DNA from: Pacificispira sp040217575
GTDB taxonomy: Bacteria; Pseudomonadota; Alphaproteobacteria; UBA8366; Aestuariispiraceae
NCBI GenBank assembly: GCA_040217575.1
Contig: JAVJPW010000006.1
Span: 744,001-808,000, forward strand
DNA: 64,000 nucleotides
Reading direction: 5' to 3'
Shown here in pieces: positions 49,698-59,181 of this stretch. Each line of letters opens with the position of its first letter. Position 1 is the first letter of the stretch. A program made the translations under genes and the position numbers. The notes beneath the pieces are model-generated. The model was not told the DNA's origin. It ran no database searches and saw only the letters and a program-made list of their open reading frames with translations.

Positions 49698-50423
49698 TCA
49701 GCTTTCCAGCGCGTGTGACAGAAAGGCACCGATCCAGGCGGCCACCCGGTCCGCGTCCGCGGCATGAGAGGTTTGGGTAATGGTTTTCAGCGCCGCATCG
49801 ACCCGTTCGTCCCCGACGCGGGGGCGTCGGACATCGTACAGGTCGCGGACATAGGCGCTGGGCATTTCGGGATGGCTCTGCAGAGTCAGGATCCTGTCCC
49901 CGATTGCCAGCATAGCGTTGGGGCAGAAGTCGCTGCCGGCCAGAACCGTGGCGCCGGGCGGTGCGGTTTCCACCTGATCCTGATGGGATACGTAGGTTGA
50001 AAAGTTTCCGGCCGTGTCCTTTAGCCAGTCAGGCCGTTCCCTAAAGGAATATTCGTGTGCGCCGACGCCCCAGCCCTTATCCGATTTGGCGGCATGACCG
50101 CCCAGCGCATGGGCGATGACCTGATGGCCAAAGCATATGCCGACCATGGGAATGCCTGCATCCGCCGCGCCGCGCACAAAGTCGAACAGGCGGGGAATGA
50201 AAGGTTCCGGATCATAGACGCCAAACGCGCTGCCGGTAATCAGCCAGGCGTCGCGGTCAGTCACGCTGTCCGGAAACCGGCCGTCGATTACGGCAAAGCC
50301 GTCGATCACGCTTCCCTCCGGCAGGTGCCCCTGCAGAAGCGTGGTGAACATCGCCGGGTAGGTTCCGTGTTTTTCGTCCAGCGGCGCGGGCGGGCGGCCC
50401 GCCTCCAGTATGCCGAGGCGCAT
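49698..50423 (-). CDS. Class I glutamine amidotransferase-like protein
   Basis: From ATG 50423 the 241-residue protein is a stand-alone class I glutamine amidotransferase fold. The cysteine is in GICFGHQVIAHALGG, and LQSHPEMPSAYV supplies the histidine and glutamate. Such single-domain proteins release ammonia from glutamine or hydrolyse gamma-glutamyl compounds. An open frame continues to 51593 on this strand, but it is only the shadow of the EamA gene. It ends four bases before the typA start and may be cotranscribed. Confidence 0.85.
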   Translation of the reverse strand: MRLGILEAGRPPAPLDEKHGTYPAMFTTLLQGHLPEGSVIDGFAVIDGRFPDSVTDRDAWLITGSAFGVYDPEPFIPRLFDFVRGAADAGIPMVGICFGHQVIAHALGGHAAKSDKGWGVGAHEYSFRERPDWLKDTAGNFSTYVSHQDQVETAPPGATVLAGSDFCPNAMLAIGDRILTLQSHPEMPSAYVRDLYDVRRPRVGDERVDAALKTITQTSHAADADRVAAWIGAFLSHALES

Positions 50424-50547
50424 TGGTGCTCTCTTTCGGGGTTTCAGTCCTGCGGCGGCTTTTATCGGAGTGGAGGGCAAGCGTCCAGCATCCATAAGCG
50501 GTCTTGCGGTGCTGGACAGGGATGTGATTTCAGACCAAGGTCCGCGC

Positions 50548-51453
50548 ATGGACGATTCCGCCCTGTTTCTTGCCGTCATTGCCGCACTCGCCACCGCATT
50601 CTGCTGGGCTCTGGCCGGCATGATCATCTTTCCGGTGACCCGAATCCTTGGGTCTTTCAAGATCACGGTTCTGCGGACCAGCATGGGGTCGCTTGCCCTT
50701 ATTCTGATATGCCTTGTTGTCGCAGACTGGCGTGCCCTGACGGCAGAACAGATCCTTCCCCTGGCTTTGTCCGGATTCCTTGGCGTCGTCCTTAGCGATA
50801 CCGCACGGGTCGAGGCCATGCGCCGCCTGGGGCCCCGCCGTGGTGCGGTTATCCACGCAAGCAATGCGCCGCTGGCCGTCTTGCTGGGCTGGGTGCTTTT
50901 GGGTGAACATCTGCCGCTTTGGACGTTGGTCGGGTGCGTCACCGTCACGATTGGCGTGATGGTCGCGGTAATCGCGAAACAGAACGGCCAGGAAAGCGAT
51001 TGGGAGAGCATCCGTGGCGGTCTTTGGACCGGGCTTGCGTTCGGTGCCTTCGCCGCGCTTGTCCATGCGGGCAGTATCCTTGCCGCGCGCCCCGCCATGG
51101 CTACGGGCGTCGACCCGATCGCTGCATCGGCACTGCGCCTTGGCATAGGTGCGATCTGTATCAACGTTCTTTTCCACATGCGGGGCGGACGTATTCCCGA
51201 ACTCATTCGGTCGTCGCGGGTACATCTGCCGCGTGTCGCCATAAGCTGTGCCTTCGGGGCCGTGTTCGGGATGACCTTGCTGCTGGTTGCCTTGTCATTC
51301 GGGCCGGCGGGCGTTGTGGCGACCCTGTCCGCCTCTGTGCCGATCCTGATGCTGCCCCTTGTCTGGATTGCGGCGCGCCGGGCCCCACCGCTGGGCGGAT
51401 GGGTCGGCGCGGTCTTGGCAGTCGCGGGCTGCGGACTAATCTTCCTGAATTGA
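50548..51453 (+). CDS. EamA/DMT-family transporter
   Basis: From ATG 50548 the 301-residue protein has ten hydrophobic helices arranged as two EamA units, with ALATAFCWALAGMIIFPVTRI at the start and GAVLAVAGCGLIFLN at the end. DMT exporters of this type move amino acids, nucleosides or other small metabolites across the inner membrane. An upstream extension to 50410 overlaps the amidotransferase and is unlikely. Confidence 0.85.
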   Translation: MDDSALFLAVIAALATAFCWALAGMIIFPVTRILGSFKITVLRTSMGSLALILICLVVADWRALTAEQILPLALSGFLGVVLSDTARVEAMRRLGPRRGAVIHASNAPLAVLLGWVLLGEHLPLWTLVGCVTVTIGVMVAVIAKQNGQESDWESIRGGLWTGLAFGAFAALVHAGSILAARPAMATGVDPIAASALRLGIGAICINVLFHMRGGRIPELIRSSRVHLPRVAISCAFGAVFGMTLLLVALSFGPAGVVATLSASVPILMLPLVWIAARRAPPLGGWVGAVLAVAGCGLIFLN

Positions 51454-51480
51454 CACGCCACAACCCACAAGGACCCCTGG

Positions 51481-52059
51481 ATGACCGACGCAAAAATCCT
51501 GGCATTCGCCGGCAGCAACAAACGAACTTCCGTCAACCGCAAGGCATTGGCCGTCGCGGTGAACGGCGCGCGGGATGCCGGCGCGGACGTCACGGTACTG
51601 GACCTTAAGGACTATCCGCTGCCGATCATGGACGAGGACCTGGAAGCAGCCGAAGGCCTGCCGGAAAATGCGGCCAAACTGCAGGCCATATTCGGCGACC
51701 ATGACGGCTTCCTGATTGCGTGCCCGGAATACAATGGTTTGATCACGCCGCTGCTGAAGAACACGATCGACTGGGTCTCCCGGCCCGGGGAAAAAGGATC
51801 CGGCCTGCAATACTACAAGGGAAAGACGGCAGCGCTGGTTGCCGCGTCGCCCGGCGGACTTGGCGGGGTGCGGGGCCTGACGCACGTGCGTGCGCTGATG
51901 ACCAATTTGGGGGCGATTGTCCTTCCCAACCAGGTTGCCGTTTCCGGTGCGCGGAAACTGTTCGATGAGGATGGGACGCTGAATGACGATACGAAGGCGG
52001 ACCAGCTTCGTGGCGTCGGCGCCGCACTGGCGAAGGTGACGGGGGCGCTCAAATCCTGA
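51481..52059 (+). CDS. NADPH-dependent FMN reductase
   Basis: The 192-residue flavodoxin-fold protein has the phosphate loop AFAGSNKRTSVNRK and CPEYNGLITPLLKNTIDWVSRP, followed by SPGGLGGVRGL. These match NADPH-dependent FMN reductases and ArsH/azoreductase-like quinone reductases. It would supply reduced FMN or reduce quinones. It lies 27 bases after the EamA gene and precedes the SAM hydrolase by 13 bases, so the three could form one transcript. Confidence 0.85.
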   Translation: MTDAKILAFAGSNKRTSVNRKALAVAVNGARDAGADVTVLDLKDYPLPIMDEDLEAAEGLPENAAKLQAIFGDHDGFLIACPEYNGLITPLLKNTIDWVSRPGEKGSGLQYYKGKTAALVAASPGGLGGVRGLTHVRALMTNLGAIVLPNQVAVSGARKLFDEDGTLNDDTKADQLRGVGAALAKVTGALKS

Positions 52060-52072
52060 TAGGCTCGCGCGC

Positions 52073-52816
52073 ATGGCTGCGCCGATCTATCTTTTCACCG
52101 ACTTTCGTTATGACGGGCCCTATGTGGGCCAGATGCACGGTGCCATCCTGAATGCGAACCCGTCGGCTCATGTAGTCGACCTGATGCATGATGCGCCGTG
52201 CCGGGATCCAAAACGGTCGGCCTATCTTCTGGCGGCGGTAATACGGGATTTGCCGCCGGATGCGACCATCGTCTGCGTGGTTGACCCCGGCGTCGGCGGG
52301 ACGCGCGACCCGCTTCTGGTGGAAGCGGGGGACCGCAAACTGGTCGGGCCCGACAATGGGTTGATGGAAATCGTCATGCGCCACGCCCCGCGGTCGGCGA
52401 AATATGTTCTGGAGTGGCGGCCCGAAATCCTGTCCGCCAGCTTTCACGGACGGGATCTGTTTGCGCCTGCGGCGGCACTTTGGTCAGCGGGGCATCAGCC
52501 GGCGTCTGTTCCGGCAATCCCGTTCGCGGACAGCCGGCCCGGTGCGGACTGGCCCGATGACCTGGCACAGGTGATTTATATCGACGGGTTCGGCAATGCG
52601 ATGACGGGATTGCGGGCCGCGACTTTGCCGGACCCGGCGCGGGTTGCGCTGCCGGACGGGACCGTGCCGACCCGTGCACGCACCTTCTCCGACGTGCCGC
52701 GTAACTTCGGATTCTGGTATGAAAACAGCCTTGGGCTGGTCGAAATCGCGGTCAATGGCGACAGCGCGGCACGGAAGTACGACCTTTCCGTAGGCAGCCC
52801 CGTTGAACTGGGTTAG
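52073..52816 (+). CDS. SAM hydrolase (DUF62 / SAM hydroxide adenosyltransferase)
   Basis: The 247-residue protein has the DUF62 layout: FTDFRYDGPYVGQMHG at the N-terminus, VDPGVGGTR with D71 and R78, GPDNGLM, and SFHGRDLFAPAA with H125. The D-R-H set is that of SAM hydrolases, which split S-adenosylmethionine to adenosine and methionine. The family also holds fluorinases and chlorinases, but those need a different halide pocket. Its TAG stop overlaps the TAA stop of the opposite oxidoreductase gene. Confidence 0.85.
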   Translation: MAAPIYLFTDFRYDGPYVGQMHGAILNANPSAHVVDLMHDAPCRDPKRSAYLLAAVIRDLPPDATIVCVVDPGVGGTRDPLLVEAGDRKLVGPDNGLMEIVMRHAPRSAKYVLEWRPEILSASFHGRDLFAPAAALWSAGHQPASVPAIPFADSRPGADWPDDLAQVIYIDGFGNAMTGLRAATLPDPARVALPDGTVPTRARTFSDVPRNFGFWYENSLGLVEIAVNGDSAARKYDLSVGSPVELG

Positions 52817-54804
52817 AGCCGCGCCGCAAGTTCGACTCCTTCTGCAATCGCGCGTTTGGCATCCACCTCTGCCGCCAGTTTCGCGCCGCCGATCACATGC
52901 ACATCGACACCCGCCGCAGCCAGTTCCGATTCCAGATCGTTCACCGATTCCTGACCGGCACACAGGATGATGGAATCGCACGCGATCGTCCGGCGTTCCC
53001 CGCCGACCGTGATGGTCAGGCCCGCGTCGTCGATCCGTTCATAGGTGGCGCCGGGTATCATTTCGACCCGCGCCTTCAGCAGGCTGAGGCGGTGAACCCA
53101 TCCGGTCGTCTTGCCGGGCCCCGCGCCCATCTTGCCCTCACGCCGTTGAAGCAGTGTGACCTGTCGCACCGGTGGCGGGTTTTCCGCCGGACCGTCTATG
53201 CCCCAATGGGACTTGAATGCGTTCGGGTCGGTATGGGCCGCACTGTCCTTTTCCGTCAGAAAGACCGAAACGTCGACGCCGATGCCGCCCGCACCGATCA
53301 CCGCGACCTTGGCACCCGGGTCGCGGGCGCTGGTCAAAAGTTCGGGGTAGGGGATGACGGACGGGTGGTCGACCCCAGGAATGTCGGGTACGCGCGGGAC
53401 GACCCCGGTGGCAAGAATGACCGTGTCATAGTCCGACAGTGTGGCCGCATCAGCCCTGGTCGAAAGGTTCAGGGTGATGTCAAGTTCTTCGATCCGCGTC
53501 TGGAAATAGCGCAGCGTTTCCAGAAATTCCTGTTTTCCGGGGACGGCGCTTGCCAATTGAAACTGCCCGCCGATGCGGTCCTGTGCCTCGAACAGGGTGA
53601 CGTCATGCCCCCTTTCGGCCAGCACTTCTGCCGTGGACAGTCCGGCCGGTCCGGCACCGACGACGGCGATGCGTTTCGGCTGTGCTGTCGGATCCCATGT
53701 CAGGACGGTTTCGTGACAGGCCCGCGGATTGACCAGACAGCTTGAAATCTGGCCGTTGAAATAATGATCCAGACAGGCCTGGTTGCAGGCGATGCAGGTG
53801 TTTATCCGGTCCGCCGTACCCGCGCGCGACTTGTCGACAAAGGCGGCGTCGGCCAGGAACGGGCGCGCCATGCTGACCATGTCCGCCTGGCCAGTCGCGA
53901 TGATCGTTTCCGCCTCAGCCGGCATGTTGACCCGGTTCACCGCCACGATGGGGATTGACTTCAGGGCATCCTTCACCCGCGCGGTTGCCCAGGCATAGCC
54001 GCCGCGCGGGACGGCCTGTGCGATGGTCGGGACCCGTGCTTCGTGCCAGCCGATACCGGAATTGACGATGTCGGCGCCAGCTTCTTCTATCAGGGTGGCA
54101 AGGGCGCGGACTTCCGCCAATGGGCTGCCGTCTTCGACGATATCCAGAACCGAAAGGCGGTACATGACGATGAAATCGGGGCCGGCGGCTTTCTTTACCG
54201 CCTCGACAATGCGCAGCGGAAACCGCACACGGTTTTCGAACGACCCGCCCCATCGGTCGGTGCGCTTGTTTGTACAGGGGGCCGTGAACTCGTTGATCAG
54301 GTAACCTTCGGAGCCCATGACTTCGACCCCGTCATAGCCCGCATCGCGGGCCAGTACGGCGGACCTGGCATAGTCATCGATCGTCTGTTCGATTTCCGCG
54401 TCGGTCATCTCGCGCGGCGTTGCCTTGTTGATCGGCGCGCGAATGGGGGACGGGGCGACGATGTCGTCATGGTATCCGTAGCGCCCCGCATGCAGGACCT
54501 GAAGCAGGATACGGCCGCCATGGGCATGCACGCCTTCGGTGATCGGCCTGTGGGCATCCGCCATCGCCTGTGTATCGAACCGCGCGGCGCGGGCATCCAG
54601 TTTGCCGGCATTGTTGACTGAATATCCGCCGGTGACGATCAGCGCGCAACCATGTTCGGCGCGTTCGGCATAGAATGCGGCCAGGCGTTCCTCCCCACCC
54701 AGACGTTCTTCCAGACCGGTATGCATCGACCCCATAACCAGGCGGTTCGACAGCGTCTGCCCGGCGACGGAAATGGGTGTGAAGAGATGCGGATAATCAG
54801 GCAT
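52813..54804 (-). CDS. NADH:flavin oxidoreductase / 2,4-dienoyl-CoA reductase-like
   Basis: The 663-residue protein is a multidomain old-yellow-enzyme/FadH type. An FMN TIM barrel (about 1-330, LMVMGSMHTGLEER-like start and MGSEGYLINEF) is followed by an iron-sulfur cysteine set CIACNQACLDHYFNGQISSC. The FAD site is VVGAGPAGLSTAEVLAERGHD and a second NAD(P) site is VIGAGGIGVDV. It probably reduces an unsaturated CoA ester or enone, fitting the aromatic-acid genes upstream on this strand. The exact substrate is open. Confidence 0.87.
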   Translation of the reverse strand: MPDYPHLFTPISVAGQTLSNRLVMGSMHTGLEERLGGEERLAAFYAERAEHGCALIVTGGYSVNNAGKLDARAARFDTQAMADAHRPITEGVHAHGGRILLQVLHAGRYGYHDDIVAPSPIRAPINKATPREMTDAEIEQTIDDYARSAVLARDAGYDGVEVMGSEGYLINEFTAPCTNKRTDRWGGSFENRVRFPLRIVEAVKKAAGPDFIVMYRLSVLDIVEDGSPLAEVRALATLIEEAGADIVNSGIGWHEARVPTIAQAVPRGGYAWATARVKDALKSIPIVAVNRVNMPAEAETIIATGQADMVSMARPFLADAAFVDKSRAGTADRINTCIACNQACLDHYFNGQISSCLVNPRACHETVLTWDPTAQPKRIAVVGAGPAGLSTAEVLAERGHDVTLFEAQDRIGGQFQLASAVPGKQEFLETLRYFQTRIEELDITLNLSTRADAATLSDYDTVILATGVVPRVPDIPGVDHPSVIPYPELLTSARDPGAKVAVIGAGGIGVDVSVFLTEKDSAAHTDPNAFKSHWGIDGPAENPPPVRQVTLLQRREGKMGAGPGKTTGWVHRLSLLKARVEMIPGATYERIDDAGLTITVGGERRTIACDSIILCAGQESVNDLESELAAAGVDVHVIGGAKLAAEVDAKRAIAEGVELAARL

Positions 54805-55252
54805 CGCCCCCTCGCGCCTTGATCATGGTCAGGGTGAACATGGTCAGTACCGTATCGCCGTCCTGGTTGCGGACATCCCACGCCAGACGCAACACCCCGC
54901 GATCCGGTTTCGATTTGGACTTTCGCGCTTCGGCAATGGTGACAATCGGGGTCAGCGTGTCGCCGGGGCGCACCGGCTTCAGCCAGCGGACTTCATCCAT
55001 GCCCGGCCCGGCAAGGGACACATCCTCGAAATACCCAAGGCGAATGAAGCTTGCGACGCTGGCCGCGACGGTCTGAAAGCCGCTGGCGATCAGGCCGCCG
55101 AACGGACCTGTTTCGGCATAGGGCTTGTCGATATGGATCGCCTGCGGGTCGTATTCCTTTGCAAAGCCAATAATGAAGTCTTCGGGAAAGGGGATCGACG
55201 GGCACTTAATGACCTCACCGACCGAATAATCTTCGATAAAGCGTCCGGGCAT
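54797..55252 (-). CDS. MaoC-family acyl-CoA hydratase
   Basis: From ATG 55252 the 151-residue hot-dog protein has YSVGEVIKCPSIPF, the hydratase residues in FAKEYDPQAIHID and PFGGLIASG. R-specific enoyl-CoA hydratases use this fold to hydrate 2-enoyl-CoA. Its start follows 2 bases after the end of the neighbouring MBL gene and its end overlaps the oxidoreductase start by eight bases, so this strand is one long operon. Confidence 0.85.
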   Translation of the reverse strand: MPGRFIEDYSVGEVIKCPSIPFPEDFIIGFAKEYDPQAIHIDKPYAETGPFGGLIASGFQTVAASVASFIRLGYFEDVSLAGPGMDEVRWLKPVRPGDTLTPIVTIAEARKSKSKPDRGVLRLAWDVRNQDGDTVLTMFTLTMIKARGGDA

Positions 55253-55254
55253 GT

Positions 55255-56304
55255 TCAGGAGTTCCAATAAATTCGACGGCCGTTCTCGACGGCGCATTCG
55301 GCGCGGCCGGTTGCCACCAGATGATTGAGGTGCGCCACGCTTTCACCCAGCGCGAACATGATGTGGTCTTCGGAAATGGCGCGCGGGAACACGGCCGGCA
55401 TAAGCTGCCAGGCATCCTGCGGGCCGTCCGCTTCCATCGCGTCCACCAGACCCTGCAGGCGGTCCCTGTGGTGGTCCTGGAGTTCGCCGATCCGCGTATG
55501 AAGCCCCACAAAAGGCAGCTTGTGGGACGGCAGAACCAGCGTGTCCGCCGGCATCATATCCGCGATCCGTTCCAGGCTTTCCAGATAGTCGCCCAGCGGT
55601 TCCGTTCCGTCCTTAAACCAGTGGACGGAAATGTTGGGGCTGATACCCGGCAGCACCTGATCGCCGGGAATGAAGACGCGCAGCGACGGGCTGTAAAGGC
55701 CGGCCAGCTGTTCGCTGTGACCTTCCAGGGCGAGGACCTGCCAGTCGTGATTGCCGATCGTCAGCACATCATTGTCGCGGACGCGGCTTAGCGACCGGGG
55801 CGGATTGCTGAGGGCGGTGCGATATTGGTTCCCAACAACGCTGACACGCGCGCGGATATCCTTCGGCAGGCCGTTCAGCGCATAAAAGGCATCCTGTCCT
55901 TCGTTGAAGACATCATCGCCCAATCGCACCAGAAGCGTCCCGACAAGCCACTCCTTTTCCGTCATCAGAAGGGGGATGTTGAACTCTTCGGTCATCCACC
56001 CGGCCTGACCGTAATGGTCCGGGTGGTGGTGGGTGCAAAACAGGCGGCCCAGCGGCTTGTCCCCGGCCGCGCCGGCCAGAACCTCGCGCCACAGGGTTTG
56101 CGTCACGTCATCGCCGAAGCCCGTATCGACCAGGGTCCAGCTGTCGCCGTCGTCCAACAGCCACAGATTTATGTGATCCAGCGAGATCGGCAGCGGAAAC
56201 CGCAGCCAGTGCACGCCGGGCGCGACTTCGATCATCTGTCCCCGGGCGGGCGGTTCCGTCCACGGATGATCGATCAGTGCCGGTTTTTGTCGGAGAAATG
56301 TCAT
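55255..56304 (-). CDS. MBL-fold metallo-hydrolase
   Basis: The 349-residue enzyme has the metallo-beta-lactamase motif THHHPDHYGQ, LEGHSEQLAGLYS and VFIPGDQVLP. The C-terminus ends near a small helical domain of the LACTB2-like group. It likely hydrolyses a thioester or phosphoester; the context suggests a CoA ester. It sits between MaoC and an alpha/beta hydrolase on one leftward transcript. Confidence 0.8.
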   Translation of the reverse strand: MTFLRQKPALIDHPWTEPPARGQMIEVAPGVHWLRFPLPISLDHINLWLLDDGDSWTLVDTGFGDDVTQTLWREVLAGAAGDKPLGRLFCTHHHPDHYGQAGWMTEEFNIPLLMTEKEWLVGTLLVRLGDDVFNEGQDAFYALNGLPKDIRARVSVVGNQYRTALSNPPRSLSRVRDNDVLTIGNHDWQVLALEGHSEQLAGLYSPSLRVFIPGDQVLPGISPNISVHWFKDGTEPLGDYLESLERIADMMPADTLVLPSHKLPFVGLHTRIGELQDHHRDRLQGLVDAMEADGPQDAWQLMPAVFPRAISEDHIMFALGESVAHLNHLVATGRAECAVENGRRIYWNS

Positions 56305-56319
56305 GTCGGTGAATCTAGA

Positions 56320-57099
56320 TCAGTCGATGCGGCGGATAAAAGCGTCGATCAGGCGAAGGACTTCTTCCGGCTGGTCGCGATGCGGCGAATGCCGACAGTC
56401 GGGGATGATATGGCTTTCGACCGGACCCGCAACCTGTGTTCGGATTGCCTCAATCTGTGCTTCCGTTCCGTATTCGTCGTCCCGGCCTTGCAGGGCCAGC
56501 ACGGGGCACCGAATGGCCGGCAGGTATTCTTCGATGTTCCAGTCAAGGAAGCTGGGTGCCAACCAGGCCTGATTCCAAAGCAGAAATGCGCCTTCCGGGT
56601 CGTCGTGATAGCGCGCCAGCTTCTGTTTCATGTCGGTGTTCTGGAAAGCCGACCTGGCCGCCTTTATGGCGTTGACGCAAATATCTTCGTTGAAGACATG
56701 CGCCGCCAGCGTGACAACCCCTTTGACGGGCCGGCCGGCCCCACCCGCATGGATCAGGGCAATCGACCCGCCATCCGAATGGCCGACGAGGACGGGGTTT
56801 TCGATGCCGCGTGCGTCCAGGAGTTCCGGCAGGGCGTCCAACGCTTCACGATGCATATAGCGGTCCCCGACCGGTTCAGGGGGGCAGGGCGACGATTTCC
56901 CGTAACCGAACCGGGAATAGACCAGAAGCCCCACACCCGTCCTTTCCGCCAGGGCGGCCGGAAAGTCCCGCCACATGGCGACAGACCCCAACCCCTCATG
57001 CATCAGGACGATGGGCGGCCCATCCCGGTGCGGGGCATACCATTCACATTCGATCCGGTGGCCGGTGACCGTTTCTTCAAACCGTTCTGGCGTGCTCAC
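56320..57099 (-). CDS. Alpha/beta hydrolase
   Basis: The 259-residue hydrolase has the oxyanion segment VLMHEGLGSVAMW and the nucleophile serine in GHSDGGSIAL. An aspartate in LQGRDDEYGTE and the histidine in CRHSPHRDQPEEV complete the triad. The pattern resembles the BioH/carboxyl-esterase and ring-cleavage hydrolase groups. It overlaps the benzoate-CoA ligase start or end by four bases, so it is translated with it and may hydrolyse a BoxC product or other acyl ester. Confidence 0.8.
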   Translation of the reverse strand: MSTPERFEETVTGHRIECEWYAPHRDGPPIVLMHEGLGSVAMWRDFPAALAERTGVGLLVYSRFGYGKSSPCPPEPVGDRYMHREALDALPELLDARGIENPVLVGHSDGGSIALIHAGGAGRPVKGVVTLAAHVFNEDICVNAIKAARSAFQNTDMKQKLARYHDDPEGAFLLWNQAWLAPSFLDWNIEEYLPAIRCPVLALQGRDDEYGTEAQIEAIRTQVAGPVESHIIPDCRHSPHRDQPEEVLRLIDAFIRRID

Positions 57100-58655
57100 G
57101 CATCGCCCTCACGCAGTTTGAAGCGCTGAATTTTCCCGGTCGCGGTCTTTGGCAATTCGTCCCGGAATTCGACCCACCTTGGGTATTTGTAAGCCGCCAG
57201 TTCCGATTTCACGAAGGCCTTGATCTCATCCGCCAGCGCATCGTTCGGTTCGATGCCGTCGCGCGGGACAACGAACGCCTTGGGCTTGATCAACCCGTCT
57301 GCATCCGCATGGCCGACAACGGCTACCTCCAGAACTTTCTCATGCCGGACGACCGCGCTTTCGACTTCGACCGGGGAAACATAGATGCCACCCACTTTCA
57401 GCATGTCGTCGGTGCGCCCAGCATGGGTATAAATCCCGTCTGCGTCGCGGGTGTATTTGTCGCCCGTGCGGGTCCACGGCCCCTGAAATGTCTCCCGGCT
57501 TTTGTCGCGCTGATTCCAGTACATGACGGCGGATGACGGACCGGACACTTCAAGCATGCCCATTTCATCCGCGCCGTGCAGGACATTTCCGTCATCGTCG
57601 ACCAGTCGCAGTTCGTAACCGTCGACCGGGCGACCGGACGCACCGGGTTTGATTTCCCCTAGTCGGTTGGACAGGAAGATATGCAGCATTTCCGTCGATC
57701 CCAGCCCGTCCAGGATATCGACACCGGTTGCTTCCTTGAACCGGCGCAAAAGGTCGGCGGGCAATGCTTCCCCCGCGGACGTTGCAATCCGCATGGCATG
57801 TTCACCCGGCCCCGGAAGATCGCCGGAGGCTAGCAACATGCCATAAAGGGTCGGGACGCCATAGAATATGGTCGGTTTCTGGTCGCGGATGATGTCGCAG
57901 ACCGACTTGGGGTCCGGCGGACCTGCCAACAGGATCGTTGTGGCCCCGACCGACATGGGGAATGTCAGGCCGTTGCCCAGCCCATAGGCGAAAAACAGCT
58001 TCGCAGCCGAAAAGCAGACATCGTCTGCGGAAATCTTCAGCGTCGGAATGGCGTAAAGATTCGCGGTTTCTATCAGGTTGGTCTGCAGGTGGACCGCGCC
58101 CTTCGGTTTGCCGGTCGTGCCGGACGTGTACAGCCAGAAGCACATGTCGCCCCTGCGGGTCGGCGCGGTCTGGAACGTATCGGGCTGACCGGCCAACAGG
58201 TCGGACAGCAGCTCATGGCCTTGCCCGTCGGCGCCGGAGACGACGACATTGTCCAGGAATGCGTGGCCGTCCAGATGATCGGAAAAGGCAGGAAGCAGTG
58301 GTTCTGACACGACGAGCATCCGCGCGCGGCTGTCTTCCAGCATGAAATCATAATCGTCGTTCGTAAGGCGGGTGTTTACGGGGATTGGAATTGCACCGGC
58401 CCGGATCGCACCCAGGAAACAGATCGGCCAGTCGACGGTGTCCAGCAGACACAGCAGCACGCGTTCTTCCATGCGCACGCCCCTGCTTTTCAGCAGGTTT
58501 GCGAACCGGTTTACGGCTGCGTCCAATTCGCCATAGGTATGTGCGCCGTTCACGTCGATAAATGCGGGTTTGTCGCCCCGACCGGCGTCGATATTGCGGC
58601 CGATCAGGTCATCGGCGGCGTTATAAAGATCTTCATTGGTGGAATGTGCGCCCAT
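57096..58655 (-). CDS. Benzoate-CoA ligase
   Basis: The 519-residue protein is an acyl-AMP-forming ligase of the benzoate-CoA ligase type, with YTSGTTGKPKGAVH for ATP, FFAYGLGNGLTFP typical of the aromatic subgroup, DGLGSTEMLHIF and GRTDDMLKVGG. The lysine of the adenylation reaction is in LPKTATGKIQRFK. It makes benzoyl-CoA from benzoate, ATP and CoA, giving BoxB its substrate and BoxR its inducer. The boxCB genes lie some 15 kb away on the other strand. Confidence 0.9.
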   Translation of the reverse strand: MGAHSTNEDLYNAADDLIGRNIDAGRGDKPAFIDVNGAHTYGELDAAVNRFANLLKSRGVRMEERVLLCLLDTVDWPICFLGAIRAGAIPIPVNTRLTNDDYDFMLEDSRARMLVVSEPLLPAFSDHLDGHAFLDNVVVSGADGQGHELLSDLLAGQPDTFQTAPTRRGDMCFWLYTSGTTGKPKGAVHLQTNLIETANLYAIPTLKISADDVCFSAAKLFFAYGLGNGLTFPMSVGATTILLAGPPDPKSVCDIIRDQKPTIFYGVPTLYGMLLASGDLPGPGEHAMRIATSAGEALPADLLRRFKEATGVDILDGLGSTEMLHIFLSNRLGEIKPGASGRPVDGYELRLVDDDGNVLHGADEMGMLEVSGPSSAVMYWNQRDKSRETFQGPWTRTGDKYTRDADGIYTHAGRTDDMLKVGGIYVSPVEVESAVVRHEKVLEVAVVGHADADGLIKPKAFVVPRDGIEPNDALADEIKAFVKSELAAYKYPRWVEFRDELPKTATGKIQRFKLREGDA

Positions 58656-58700
58656 GGTGTTCCCCCATTGCGCCCGGTCGTTGAAATGCCGGGTTTTCGG

Positions 58701-59168
58701 TTATTGACGTGTGAACTCGATCTCGCCGTTTGGAAGCAAGTAGACCACGACAGCGCGGCCACCGGCAACGGTGGGATAATGTGCGGTCCCCGGTTCATAG
58801 ACCATCCAGCCGCGACCCTTGCCGTCAAATTCCGCGCCGTCGTCTTCCGGCAGGATCAGATCGATTTCCCCGGTCGGGTGCGCGTGATGCGGACCCCTGC
58901 AGTCGTCCATATGGACGACATCGACGGAAAAACTGTGGTTGCCGAGCGACGGTTTGACGGGGCGACCGAATTTGATGCCGCCATGTTCGCGTGCGCACAG
59001 CCACCCGTCACGGATGCCCGCACGACAGGCCAGTTCAATCTGACCAACCGTGTCGCCATCCGCAGGGAAGGTTTCGTTCAGAAAGCGTTCCAGGTCCCCG
59101 TCCAAGGGGCGGTCTGAAATTGCGTCGGCGACGTCCGTCAGCAGAGCCGTGAAGTCATCCTGGTTCAT
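58701..59168 (-). CDS. DUF4863 protein
   Basis: From ATG 59168 the 155-residue protein shows the DUF4863 features GWLCAREHGGIKFGRPVKPS and the metal-like HMDDCRGPHHAHPTGEIDLI. The family includes a 4-hydroxylaminobenzoate lyase and proteins linked to aromatic-acid genes. A small cupin fold is plausible. It is translated with the benzoate-CoA ligase and flavodoxin on one strand, and probably helps with benzoate or a nitrated or hydroxylated relative. Confidence 0.75.
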   Translation of the reverse strand: MNQDDFTALLTDVADAISDRPLDGDLERFLNETFPADGDTVGQIELACRAGIRDGWLCAREHGGIKFGRPVKPSLGNHSFSVDVVHMDDCRGPHHAHPTGEIDLILPEDDGAEFDGKGRGWMVYEPGTAHYPTVAGGRAVVVYLLPNGEIEFTRQ

Positions 59169-59181
59169 GGTCGCACCCGGC

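Noticed and set aside
50424..51593. N-terminal extension of the glutamine amidotransferase frame to 631 codons
   Set aside because: The added part is antisense to the EamA transporter and proline/arginine-rich. Homology begins at ATG 50423.
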